Assembly (NCBI GenBank): GCA_023423415.1
Contig: JAFAFP010000089.1
Span: forward strand, 1-16,829
From: Pseudomonadota bacterium
GTDB taxonomy: Bacteria; Pseudomonadota; Alphaproteobacteria; Rhizobiales; Xanthobacteraceae
Direction: 5' to 3'
Length of the DNA stretch: 16,829 bases
Shown: in pieces, positions 1-6,459 of the stretch
How the letters are laid out: the number at the start of each line of letters is the position of its first letter
Position numbering within the stretch: position 1 is the first letter of the stretch
Program-made: the position numbers and the translations under genes
Notes under the pieces: model-generated
Seen by the model: the letters and a program-made list of their open reading frames with translations, nothing else
The model's database searches: none
What the model was told of the DNA's origin: nothing

Positions 1-1194
1 GGTGACCAGCCCGCGATCCAGCGCGCCGCCGAGCTGATGGCGACGGCCAAGCGTCCGATCTTCTATACTGGCGGCGGCGTCATCAACTCCGGCCCGAAGG
101 CGAGCCAGCTGCTGCGCGATCTGGTTCGCCAGACCGGCTTCCCGATCACCTCGACGCTGATGGGTCTCGGCGCGTTTCCGGCGGCCGATCCGCAATGGCT
201 CGGCATGCTCGGCATGCACGGGACCTTCGAGGCCAACTGGGCGATGCACGATTGCGACGTGATGATCGCGATCGGCGCGGGGTTCGACGACCGGATCACC
301 GGCCGGCTGGATGCATTCGCGCCGAACTCGCGCAAGATCCATATCGACATCGATCCGTCCTCGATCAACAAGACGGTGAAGGTCGATATTCCGATCGTCG
401 GCGATGTCGCGCATGTGCTGGAAGACATGGTCCGGATGTGGCGTTCGTCGTCCATGCAGCCTGAGAAGAAGGCGATGGCGGCCTGGTGGAAGCAGATCGA
501 CCAGTGGCGTGCGCGCAAGTCGCTGAGCTATCGGCCGTCGAAGGACATCATCAAGCCGCAATATGCGATCGAGCGGCTGTTCGAGCTGACCAAGGACCGG
601 GACACCTACATCACCACCGAAGTCGGCCAGCATCAGATGTGGGCGGCGCAGTTCTATCATTTCCAGGAACCGAACCGCTGGATGACGTCGGGTGGTCTCG
701 GCACGATGGGCTATGGCTTGCCGGCGGCGGTCGGCGTGCAGATGGCGCATCCGAAATCGCTGGTCATCGACATCGCCGGCGAAGCCTCGGTGCAGATGAC
801 GATGCAGGAGCTGTCGACGGCGGTTCAATACAGGCTGCCGATCAAGATCTTCATCCTCAACAACCAGTATATGGGCATGGTGCGCCAGTGGCAGGAACTG
901 CTGCACGGTAACCGTTATTCGGAAAGCTATTCGGAAGCGCTGCCGGACTTCGTCAAGCTCGCGGACGCGATGCATGCGCACGGCATCCGCTGCAAGAATC
1001 CGGGCGATCTCGATGACGCGATCAAGGAGATGATCGATATCGACAAGCCGGTGATCTTCGACTGCATCGTCGATCAGAAGGAGAATTGCTTCCCGATGAT
1101 CCCATCCGGCCGCGCGCATAACGAGATGATCCTCGGCGATGCCGCGGAAAGCCTCGAGGATGCGATCACCGAAGAAGGCAAGATGTTGGTTTAA
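1..1194 (+). CDS. ilvI: Acetohydroxyacid (acetolactate) synthase large subunit, 5' end cut by window
   Basis: This is the catalytic subunit of acetohydroxyacid synthase. It condenses two pyruvates, or pyruvate and 2-oxobutyrate, in the first common step of Val/Leu/Ile synthesis. The frame is open from base 1, so 397 codons are visible. The full family length is about 590 residues, so the N-terminal pyrimidine-binding domain with the catalytic Glu lies outside the window. Visible parts are the middle FAD-binding-like domain (KRPIFYTGGGVINSG near residue 15; GMLGMHGTFEANWAMHDCD and FDDRITGRLDAF after it) and the C-terminal ThDP domain (GGLGTMGYGLPAAVGVQMAHP, then GEAS at 778-789 and the paired Asn at 859-864). 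The metal-binding motif reads GEAS where GDGS or GDAS is usual. The gene ends 134 bp before ilvH, its partner subunit. The assignment is very secure. Confidence 0.97.
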   Translation, partial: GDQPAIQRAAELMATAKRPIFYTGGGVINSGPKASQLLRDLVRQTGFPITSTLMGLGAFPAADPQWLGMLGMHGTFEANWAMHDCDVMIAIGAGFDDRITGRLDAFAPNSRKIHIDIDPSSINKTVKVDIPIVGDVAHVLEDMVRMWRSSSMQPEKKAMAAWWKQIDQWRARKSLSYRPSKDIIKPQYAIERLFELTKDRDTYITTEVGQHQMWAAQFYHFQEPNRWMTSGGLGTMGYGLPAAVGVQMAHPKSLVIDIAGEASVQMTMQELSTAVQYRLPIKIFILNNQYMGMVRQWQELLHGNRYSESYSEALPDFVKLADAMHAHGIRCKNPGDLDDAIKEMIDIDKPVIFDCIVDQKENCFPMIPSGRAHNEMILGDAAESLEDAITEEGKMLV

Positions 1195-1202
1195 CGGGTG
1201 TC

Positions 1203-1301
1203 ATTGCCGGGCTTGCCCCGGCAATCCATCATTTCCCGAAGAGATGGATGCGCGGGTCATAAGGCGCCAAGACGCCGTCTTCGACAGCCAAGCCCGCGCA
1301 T
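1203..1301. repeat. Compound palindromic intergenic repeat between ilvI and ilvH
   Basis: Three stems are visible. ATTGCCGGG at 1203-1211 pairs with CCCGGCAAT at 1217-1225 (9 bp, 5-nt loop). ATCCATC at 1224-1230 pairs with GATGGAT at 1243-1249. ATGCGCGGG at 1248-1256 pairs with CCCGCGCAT at 1293-1301 and encloses a small AAGAC-GCC-GTCTT hairpin at 1269-1281. The layout and the GGGCTTGCCCCGG core resemble dispersed intergenic palindromes common in Bradyrhizobium and relatives; that family link is from memory. The element fills most of the ilvI-ilvH gap, so it would be transcribed and could affect mRNA stability or the ratio of the two subunits. No T-run follows, so it is not an obvious terminator. 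Confidence 0.7.
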
Positions 1302-1328
1302 AACGACACAGAGCAAGGATTGACAGTC

Positions 1329-1880
1329 GTGAACGCCACCATACCCACCACCTCGCATTATCCCGCAGCGCCGGTCGAGCAGCGTGTCGAGCGTCATACG
1401 TTGTCGGTGCTGGTCGATAACGAACCGGGCGTTCTTGCCCGCGTGATCGGTTTGTTCTCCGGGCGCGGTTACAACATCGACTCGCTGACGGTGTCGGAGA
1501 CCGAGCACGAGAAGCACATCTCGCGCATCACCATCGTCACCAGCGGCACGCCGATGGTGATCGAGCAGATCAAGAACCAGCTCGAACGCCTTGTGCCGAT
1601 CCATCGCGTGATCGACCTGACCGTGGCAGGGCCCTCGCTCGAGCGCGAACTGGCGATGGTGAAGGTGCGCGGAAAGGGCGATCATCGCGTCGAAGCGTTG
1701 CGGCTCGCCGATGCATTCCGCGCCCGCGTGATCGATGCGACCACGGAAAGCTTCGTGTTCGAGATCACCGGCAAGAGCGACAAGATCGATCAGTTCGTCG
1801 AGCTGATGTTGCCGCTCGGTCTTGTCGAAGTCTCCCGCACCGGCGTGGTGGCCATCAGCCGCGGCCCGGCGGCGATGTAG
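1329..1880 (+). CDS. ilvH: Acetohydroxyacid synthase small (regulatory) subunit
   Basis: This is the regulatory subunit that activates IlvI and confers feedback inhibition by valine. It has 183 residues from the chosen GTG, which is normal for the ilvH/ilvN type of Rhizobiales. An N-terminal ACT domain (about residues 22-95) includes HTLSVLVDNEPGVLARVIGL and FSGRGYNIDSLTVSETE. The C-terminal domain has ELAMVKVRGKGDHRVEALRL and ends with GLVEVSRTGVVAISRGP. A TTG at 1320 is an in-frame alternative start, but the Shine-Dalgarno-like AGGA at 1316-1319 touches it and sits 9 nt before the GTG, so GTG 1329 is preferred. The gene follows ilvI on the same strand and ends 19 bp before the start of the metal ATPase gene. 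Confidence 0.96.
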   Translation: MNATIPTTSHYPAAPVEQRVERHTLSVLVDNEPGVLARVIGLFSGRGYNIDSLTVSETEHEKHISRITIVTSGTPMVIEQIKNQLERLVPIHRVIDLTVAGPSLERELAMVKVRGKGDHRVEALRLADAFRARVIDATTESFVFEITGKSDKIDQFVELMLPLGLVEVSRTGVVAISRGPAAM

Positions 1881-1899
1881 GAGCACCGCCCGCAGGGCC

Positions 1900-3774
1900 A
1901 TGGACCGATCGAGCACAGCACCGCCGCTCCAAAAGGAAGGATCGCCGCCTTTTCCGGCTCTTGTCCTGGTTCCGTTGGCGGGTCTTGCAGCCGGCTTTGT
2001 TGCCAAGTTCACCGGGTACGACGCGTGGTCGGGCCTGATCTGGGCCGCGTCAACGGTTCCTGTTCTTGCCGCGCTGATCCTCGAAATCTGGCAAAGCCTG
2101 CGCGCCGGCAAGGTCGGCCTCGATATCGTCGCCGCGCTGTCGATGAGTGCGGCGCTCGCCGTTGGGGAATATCTCGCCGCGACGATCGTCGCGCTGATGT
2201 ATTCCGGCGGGCAATATCTCGAGAGTTATGCCGAACAGCGGGCGCGTCGCGATATGTCGATGCTGCTGGCGCGCGTGCCGCGTTTCGCCATGCGACATCG
2301 CGACGGCGGGCTGGAAGAGGTTTCGATCGATCTGATCGAACCGGGCGACCTGTTGTTGATCCGCCGTGGTGACATCGTCCCGGTGGATGGCGCCGTCGCT
2401 GAAGGAAGTGCGTTTCTCGATCAAGCCGCATTGACGGGCGAATCCGTGCCCGTGCGTCTTCGCGCCGGCGACGACGTCATGAGCGGCTCGACCAACGCCG
2501 GCGAGGCCTTCGATCTCGTTGCGTCACGCCGCGCGAAAGAAAGCACTTACGCGGCCATCGTGCGTCTCGTGCAGCAAGCGCAGCAGTCGCGTCCGCCGAT
2601 GGCGCGGCTGGCCGATCGCTATGCACTTGTTTTCCTTGCCGTCACGGTCGTGCTGGCCGGCGGAGCGTGGTTCTTCAGCAGCGACCCGATCCGTGCCGTT
2701 GCGGTGCTTGTGGTCGCGACGCCATGCCCGCTTATTCTTGCGGTGCCGATCGCATGGGTCGCCGGAATGTCGCGCGCGGCCAGAAACGGCATCCTGATCA
2801 AGAGTGGTGCGGCCCTTGAGATCATGGGACGCATCCATGCCCTTGTGATCGACAAGACCGGCACACTGACGGTCGGCAAGCCTGAGGTCACGACGGTCGT
2901 CACAACGGATGTGACGCCGGCGGACGAGCTTCTTCGTCTTGCCGCTTCGCTCGATCAGGCTTCGAAGCATGTCATGGCAGAGGCCATCGTTGCGGATGCC
3001 CGCCAGCGAGGATTCGTTCTGGGCATTCCGACCGGTGTCAGCGAGACGCCGGGTGAGGGCGTCTCCGGCGTTGTTGACGGACGCAAGGTCGTTGTTGGCG
3101 GGCGTCAGTACGTCTCTTCCGAACTTGGGATTCCGATCGCACGCCGCCCCGAGATCGCGCCGGGCACCGTGACAGTGTCCGTCGGAATCGATGGCGTGCA
3201 TGCCGGCGAAATCGTCCTCGCCGACCGCTTGCGGGATGGCACGAGCCGGCTTCTGACGAAGCTCAGGGACCTCGGCGTGACCCGCATCGTGCTCGCCACC
3301 GGGGACCGCGCCGACGTTGCAAAGACCGTCACGGACGGGCTCGATATCGACTCCGTTCGTGCCGAGCTGTCGGCGGACCAGAAGGTCCTGGTTGTCCTGT
3401 CGGAGCGCAAGAACGGTGCGGTGATGATGGCAGGTGACGGCGTGAATGACGCGCCTGCGCTTGCTGCCGCCGATGTCGGCGTTGCGATGGGAGCGCGCGG
3501 GGCGGCTGCGTCGGCGCAGGCCGCGGACGTCGTACTGCTTGTCGATGACCTGGGCCGGATTGCTCCCGCGATGCGGATCGCACAACGATCGCGTCGTATC
3601 GCGTTGCAGAGCGTGATTGCAGGGTTGGCGCTTTCGGGCGTGGCGATGATCGTTGCCGCGTTTGGTTATCTGCCGCCGGTCCAGGGCGCTATCCTTCAGG
3701 AGGTGATCGATATCGCCGTGATTGTGAATGCGTTGCGTGCGCTTGGAGGCGAGCCTGCAAGCGAGAAGTCATGA
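1900..3774 (+). CDS. P1B-type heavy-metal translocating P-type ATPase (TPCP motif, no HMA domain)
   Basis: This inner-membrane protein should export a transition metal using ATP. It has 624 residues from ATG 1900; the frame is open upstream to 1822, but that part lies inside ilvH and looks unnatural. About eight membrane segments are visible: four before the actuator domain, two around residues 240-300, and two near the C-terminus. Conserved sites are the actuator TGES near residue 179, the membrane motif TPCP near 274, the phosphorylation motif DKTGTLT near 318 and GDGVNDAPAL near 512. The usual N-domain His-Pro appears as SKHVMAEA, with Val for Pro. There is no CxxC N-terminal metal domain and no C-terminal hemerythrin domain. 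TPC(P) in the metal-binding helix is associated with the P1B-5 group (Ni/Fe, such as Nia of Sinorhizobium), so iron or nickel is a guess. Zn, Cd or other metals remain possible. Confidence 0.9.
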   Translation: MDRSSTAPPLQKEGSPPFPALVLVPLAGLAAGFVAKFTGYDAWSGLIWAASTVPVLAALILEIWQSLRAGKVGLDIVAALSMSAALAVGEYLAATIVALMYSGGQYLESYAEQRARRDMSMLLARVPRFAMRHRDGGLEEVSIDLIEPGDLLLIRRGDIVPVDGAVAEGSAFLDQAALTGESVPVRLRAGDDVMSGSTNAGEAFDLVASRRAKESTYAAIVRLVQQAQQSRPPMARLADRYALVFLAVTVVLAGGAWFFSSDPIRAVAVLVVATPCPLILAVPIAWVAGMSRAARNGILIKSGAALEIMGRIHALVIDKTGTLTVGKPEVTTVVTTDVTPADELLRLAASLDQASKHVMAEAIVADARQRGFVLGIPTGVSETPGEGVSGVVDGRKVVVGGRQYVSSELGIPIARRPEIAPGTVTVSVGIDGVHAGEIVLADRLRDGTSRLLTKLRDLGVTRIVLATGDRADVAKTVTDGLDIDSVRAELSADQKVLVVLSERKNGAVMMAGDGVNDAPALAAADVGVAMGARGAAASAQAADVVLLVDDLGRIAPAMRIAQRSRRIALQSVIAGLALSGVAMIVAAFGYLPPVQGAILQEVIDIAVIVNALRALGGEPASEKS

Positions 3775-3788
3775 TGATCTTGCATGGC

Positions 3789-3802
3789 GCCTGCTTTCAG
3801 GC
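3789..3802 (+). other. Small hairpin between metal ATPase and Rrf2 regulator genes
   Basis: GCCTG at 3789-3793 pairs with CAGGC at 3798-3802 across a CTTT loop. It lies 14 nt after the ATPase stop codon. No T-run follows, so it is at best a weak terminator or an mRNA 3'-end stabiliser. The rest of the 102-bp gap shows no recognisable promoter. Confidence 0.3.
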
Positions 3803-3876
3803 AGATAAGTGTGGCATGACGGCCAGCGATCCGCGCGATGAGGCAGCGGGATGTCGTTTTACGGACCTGAACACCG

Positions 3877-4314
3877 ATGCTCTCCCGCCGCGCCAAATAT
3901 GCTCTCAGAGCCATGATCTATCTCGCCGGTCATCGCGGCGCGGCGCCGGTGTCCGTGCGCGACATTGCGCAGGATCTGAAAATCCCGCGTCCGTTTCTCG
4001 AACAGATTTTCTCTGAACTGAAACGATCGAACCTGCTGGTGTCCACACGCGGGAACCAGGGCGGTTTCCTGTTGAGCCGCACGCCGAAGGACATCAATTT
4101 GGCCGAAATCATCCGCCACATTGATGGTCCGCTGGCTCTCGCCCCTTGCGCGAGCCAGACGGCCTTCCGGCAATGTCCGGACTGCGTCGATTTGCACATC
4201 TGCACCTTGCGGCCGGCGCTGATTGCGGCCCGTGATGCGACGGCGAAAATCCTAGAAAAAACAACGCTCGCGCAGGCGGCCGCAGAAAATCCACCCCCGA
4301 AAGGCTCTGGATAA
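3877..4314 (+). CDS. Rrf2-family transcriptional regulator, likely sulfur/iron-sulfur responsive
   Basis: This is a 145-residue DNA-binding regulator of normal Rrf2 length. The N-terminal winged helix runs from MLSRRAKYALRAMIYLA through VSVRDIAQDLKIPRPFLEQI to the wing TRGNQGGFLLSR. The C-terminal part carries four cysteines, C91, C100, C103 and C109 (PCASQTAFRQC, PDCVDLHIC). IscR and RirA hold an Fe-S cluster with three cysteines in this region, so cluster binding is plausible but not shown. The gene lies immediately upstream of the sulfate import operon on the same strand, and a perfect inverted repeat follows its stop codon. Control of the sulfate operon, in the manner of CymR-type Rrf2 regulators of sulfur metabolism, is the natural inference. 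The start is the ATG before LSRRAKYAL. No strong ribosome binding site precedes it. Confidence 0.92.
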   Translation: MLSRRAKYALRAMIYLAGHRGAAPVSVRDIAQDLKIPRPFLEQIFSELKRSNLLVSTRGNQGGFLLSRTPKDINLAEIIRHIDGPLALAPCASQTAFRQCPDCVDLHICTLRPALIAARDATAKILEKTTLAQAAAENPPPKGSG

Positions 4315-4322
4315 ATAAAACT

Positions 4323-4345
4323 ATTCTGATTGATTTAGTCAGAAT
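4323..4345. promoter_or_regulatory. Perfect inverted repeat, candidate Rrf2 operator before the sulfate operon
   Basis: ATTCTGA at 4323-4329 and TCAGAAT at 4339-4345 form a perfect 7-bp dyad with a 9-nt AT-rich centre (TTGATTTAG). The core is TGA-N9-TCA, the spacing known for the iron-responsive operator of the Rrf2 protein RirA. It starts 9 bp after the Rrf2 stop codon, in an AT-rich island quite unlike the surrounding sequence, and directly precedes the operon leader. The likely reader is the adjacent Rrf2 protein; this is inference. A convincing -35/-10 pair could not be assigned around it. Confidence 0.6.
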
Positions 4346-4403
4346 TATCTGGTCCCATCCCCCTGGGTTCGGGGGGCGATACCCAACGATCCTTGTGTCC
4401 TGG

Positions 4404-4439
4404 CGTGAAGCCGTTGGCGGCGTGGCTGACGGATTTTTT
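4404..4439 (+). terminator. Terminator-like hairpin with T-run inside the sbp leader
   Basis: CGT 4404-4406 and AGCC 4409-4412 pair with GGCT 4424-4427 and ACG 4429-4431. An overlapping alternative is GCCG 4410-4413 with CGGC 4418-4421. A run of six T at 4434-4439, then CTCTTTT, follows within 3 nt. It lies about 130 bp before the sbp start codon, so it could be a transcription attenuator for the operon rather than an end-of-gene terminator. The stem is imperfect, so confidence is low. Confidence 0.4.
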
Positions 4440-4558
4440 CTCTTTTGTGCACGCGTCACCGGGACGCAGCGCTGACATCGACTGGGAGGTCGAAATCCGG
4501 CGGGCCGCAAGGTCTGCCGCCGCAACCCGCTGCCAGGCCGGACGTTGTCTCGGCCGAT

Positions 4559-4564
4559 GGAGGA
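4559..4564 (+). promoter_or_regulatory. Ribosome binding site of sbp
   Basis: GGAGGA at 4559-4564 is a near-perfect Shine-Dalgarno sequence. Its spacing (5 nt) favours the second of two adjacent ATG codons, at 4570, over the one at 4567. It lies just after the palindrome TCGGCCGA at 4550-4557 and overlaps the segment complementary to 4388-4393. Confidence 0.75.
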
Positions 4565-4569
4565 TCATG

Positions 4570-5556
4570 ATGCGACTTCTCGTTTCGATACTCGCTGTTG
4601 CCGGCTGGATGTCATCCGCCGCCGCACAGGACATTTCGCTGCTGAATGTCTCATACGATCCGACGCGTGAACTTTATGCCGATTTCAACAAGGCCTTTGC
4701 TGCGAAATACAAGGCCGATACCGGCAAGACGGTCGCCATCAAGGCGTCGCATGGCGGGTCCGGCCGGCAGGCGCGTTCGGTGATCGACGGGCTCAGCGCC
4801 GACGTGGTGACGCTGGCGCTGGCCTATGACATCGATGCGATCGCCGATAAGGGCTATCTCCCGCGCGATTGGCAGAAGCGGCTGCCGCAAAATTCATCGC
4901 CTTACACATCGGCCATCGTGCTCTTGGTGCGCTCCGGCAATCCGAAGAAGATCAAGGACTGGGACGATCTGATCCGTCCTGATGTGAAGGTGATTACGCC
5001 CAATCCGAAGACATCCGGCGGCGCACGCTGGAATTATCTCGCAGCATGGGGTTACGCGCAGAAGAAATACGGTTCCGAGGACAAGGCCAAGGAGTTCGTG
5101 AAGAACATCTTCAAGAATGTGCCGGTGCTCGACACCGGTGCGCGCGGTTCGACCATTACGTTCGTCGAACGCGGTGTCGGCGACGTGTTGATCTCGTGGG
5201 AAAACGAAGCATTCCTCGCCATCAACGAGCTTGGCAAGGACAAGTTCGAGATCGTCATTCCTTCCGTATCGATTCTTGCCGAACCGCCAGTGACGATCGT
5301 CGACAGGGTGGTCGACAAGAAGGGAACGCGCGCTGCTGCCGAAGCCTATCTGAACTATCTCTACAGCAAGGAAGGGCAGGAGATCGCCGGCAAGCATTAC
5401 TATCGTCCGCGCGATCCCGACGTCGCCAGAAAATTCGAGAAAGTGTTTCCGAAGCTGACGCTGTTCACCATCGACGATGACTTCGGTGGCTGGCGCGCCG
5501 CGCAGAAGAAGCACTTCGACGACAAGGGCGTGTTCGACGAAATCTATAGCCAATGA
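4570..5556 (+). CDS. sbp: Periplasmic sulfate-binding protein of the CysTWA importer
   Basis: This protein captures sulfate, or thiosulfate, in the periplasm and delivers it to CysT/CysW. It has 328 residues from ATG 4570 (329 from 4567). The signal peptide is MRLLVSILAVAGWMSSAAAQ, with likely cleavage after AAA or AAAQ. Family signatures are LLNVSYDPTRELYADFNKAF at the mature N-terminus, ASHGGSGRQARSVIDGLSAD, the TPNPKTSGGARWNYLAAWGY block, WENEAF, and YLNYLYSKEGQEIAGKHYYR near the end. The frame continues upstream to 4393, but that extension lacks a signal sequence and lies in the structured leader. The stop overlaps the cysT start by 4 bp (ATGA), so the two are translationally coupled. Sulfate versus thiosulfate preference cannot be read from the sequence. 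Confidence 0.95.
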   Translation: MRLLVSILAVAGWMSSAAAQDISLLNVSYDPTRELYADFNKAFAAKYKADTGKTVAIKASHGGSGRQARSVIDGLSADVVTLALAYDIDAIADKGYLPRDWQKRLPQNSSPYTSAIVLLVRSGNPKKIKDWDDLIRPDVKVITPNPKTSGGARWNYLAAWGYAQKKYGSEDKAKEFVKNIFKNVPVLDTGARGSTITFVERGVGDVLISWENEAFLAINELGKDKFEIVIPSVSILAEPPVTIVDRVVDKKGTRAAAEAYLNYLYSKEGQEIAGKHYYRPRDPDVARKFEKVFPKLTLFTIDDDFGGWRAAQKKHFDDKGVFDEIYSQ

Positions 5557-6452
5557 GTGTTGTCACCCATACAATTGGCGATCAACTGGACAGTCGGGGG
5601 ACGACATCCTTGGATCGCCGTCGCATCCGGCGCCGCCGGAGCGTGATACCGGGTTTTGGCATCACGCTCGGACTGACGCTGACCTGGCTCGCCTTGATCG
5701 TGCTGATTCCGCTCGGTGGTCTGTTTCTCAGGACAGCCGAGCTGTCGCCGTCGGAATTCTGGTCGATCGTGACCGGCACGCGCGCGCTCAACGCCTTGAA
5801 GATCAGCTTCGGATTGTCGCTCGTCGCGGCGTTCGTGAATCTGTTTTTCGGCGCGCTGGTTGGCTGGGCACTGGTGCGTTATGACTTTCCCGGCAAGCGT
5901 CTTGTCGATGCAATCATCGACATTCCGTTCGCGCTGCCGACCGCCGTCGCCGGCATCGCGTTGACGACGCTGTTCGCGGAGAATGGCTGGCTCGGCGGCA
6001 TGCTGGCGCCACTTGGCATCAAGGTGGCATTCACCCCACTGGGCATTCTCATCGCTTTGATCTTCATCGGACTGCCGTTCGTCGTTCGCACATTGCAGCC
6101 GGTGCTCGAAGATCTCGATACCGAAATCGAGGAGGCGGCGGCGACGCTCGGCGCCAACCGTTGGCAGACCATCAGCAAGGTCATCGCGCCGGTCATCATG
6201 CCGAGCCTGCTGACCGGTTTCGCGCTCGCTTTCGCGCGGGGAGTCGGCGAATACGGCTCGGTAATTTTCATCGCCGGCAATCTGCCGAATGTTTCCGAAA
6301 TCGCACCGCTGCTGATCGTCATCCGGCTCGAGGAATTCAAATACGCCGATGCCACGGCGATTGCGGTGGTGATGCTGCTGGCCTCCTTTGTCATTCTGTT
6401 CGCCATCAACCGCCTGCAAAGGTGGTCGGCGACGCGCACCGGTCACATGTGA
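5553..6452 (+). CDS. cysT: Sulfate/thiosulfate ABC transporter permease CysT (CysU)
   Basis: This is one of the two inner-membrane permeases of the sulfate importer. It has 299 residues, with an arginine-rich cytoplasmic N-terminus (about residues 20-30) and roughly six membrane helices, the first at about 36-58. The EAA loop that contacts CysA is EEAAATLGANRWQTISKVI, about residues 193-211. The family signatures IDIPFALPTAVAGIALTTLF and FARGVGEYGSVIFIAGN are intact. It begins in a 4-bp overlap with sbp and stops 7 bp before cysW, as expected for one operon with sbp-cysT-cysW-cysA order. Confidence 0.96.
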   Translation: MSVVTHTIGDQLDSRGTTSLDRRRIRRRRSVIPGFGITLGLTLTWLALIVLIPLGGLFLRTAELSPSEFWSIVTGTRALNALKISFGLSLVAAFVNLFFGALVGWALVRYDFPGKRLVDAIIDIPFALPTAVAGIALTTLFAENGWLGGMLAPLGIKVAFTPLGILIALIFIGLPFVVRTLQPVLEDLDTEIEEAAATLGANRWQTISKVIAPVIMPSLLTGFALAFARGVGEYGSVIFIAGNLPNVSEIAPLLIVIRLEEFKYADATAIAVVMLLASFVILFAINRLQRWSATRTGHM

Positions 6453-6459
6453 GAGCGCC

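Larger units (their letters stand above)
4346..4566 (+). ncRNA. Long structured 5' leader of the sulfate transport operon, candidate cis-regulatory RNA
   Basis: No credible gene lies in this interval. It is rich in inverted repeats: CCCCC 4359-4363 with GGGGG 4372-4376; its loop TGGGT 4364-4368 with ACCCA 4381-4385, which would make an H-type pseudoknot; CGT/AGCC 4404-4412 with GGCT/ACG 4424-4431, followed by T6; GCGTC 4453-4457 with GACGC 4463-4467; TCGAC 4478-4482 with GTCGA 4489-4493; TCCGGCGGG 4496-4504 with CCCG 4526-4529 and CCGGA 4538-4542. GATCCT at 4388-4393 is also complementary to AGGATC at 4561-4566, which covers the sbp ribosome binding site. An alphaproteobacterial candidate motif named sul1 is known upstream of sulfate transporter genes (from memory). 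Membership is possible but unverified. Confidence 0.5.

Noticed and set aside
1257..2111. 284-codon open frame on the minus strand
   Set aside because: It is antisense to ilvH and the start of the ATPase gene, with no domain or ribosome binding site.
2524..3585. 353-codon open frame on the minus strand
   Set aside because: It is antisense to the catalytic core of the P-type ATPase and the translation is Arg/His/Asp-rich and low-complexity.
3771..4016. 81-codon plus-strand ORF overlapping the ATPase end and the Rrf2 start
   Set aside because: It runs into the Rrf2 gene in another frame, and its translation is not protein-like.
4440..4566. Cobalamin riboswitch-like wording (GAAATCCGGCGGG, GCCGCAACCCG)
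   Set aside because: There is a superficial resemblance to the conserved core, but the order and spacing of the elements do not fit and the downstream genes are sulfate transporters.
4346..4566. SAM-II riboswitch
   Set aside because: The characteristic SAM-II conserved segments were not found in the leader.
4393..4569. N-terminal extension of sbp
   Set aside because: The frame is open, but the extension would bury the signal peptide and lies across hairpins. The GGAGGA site supports the start at 4570.
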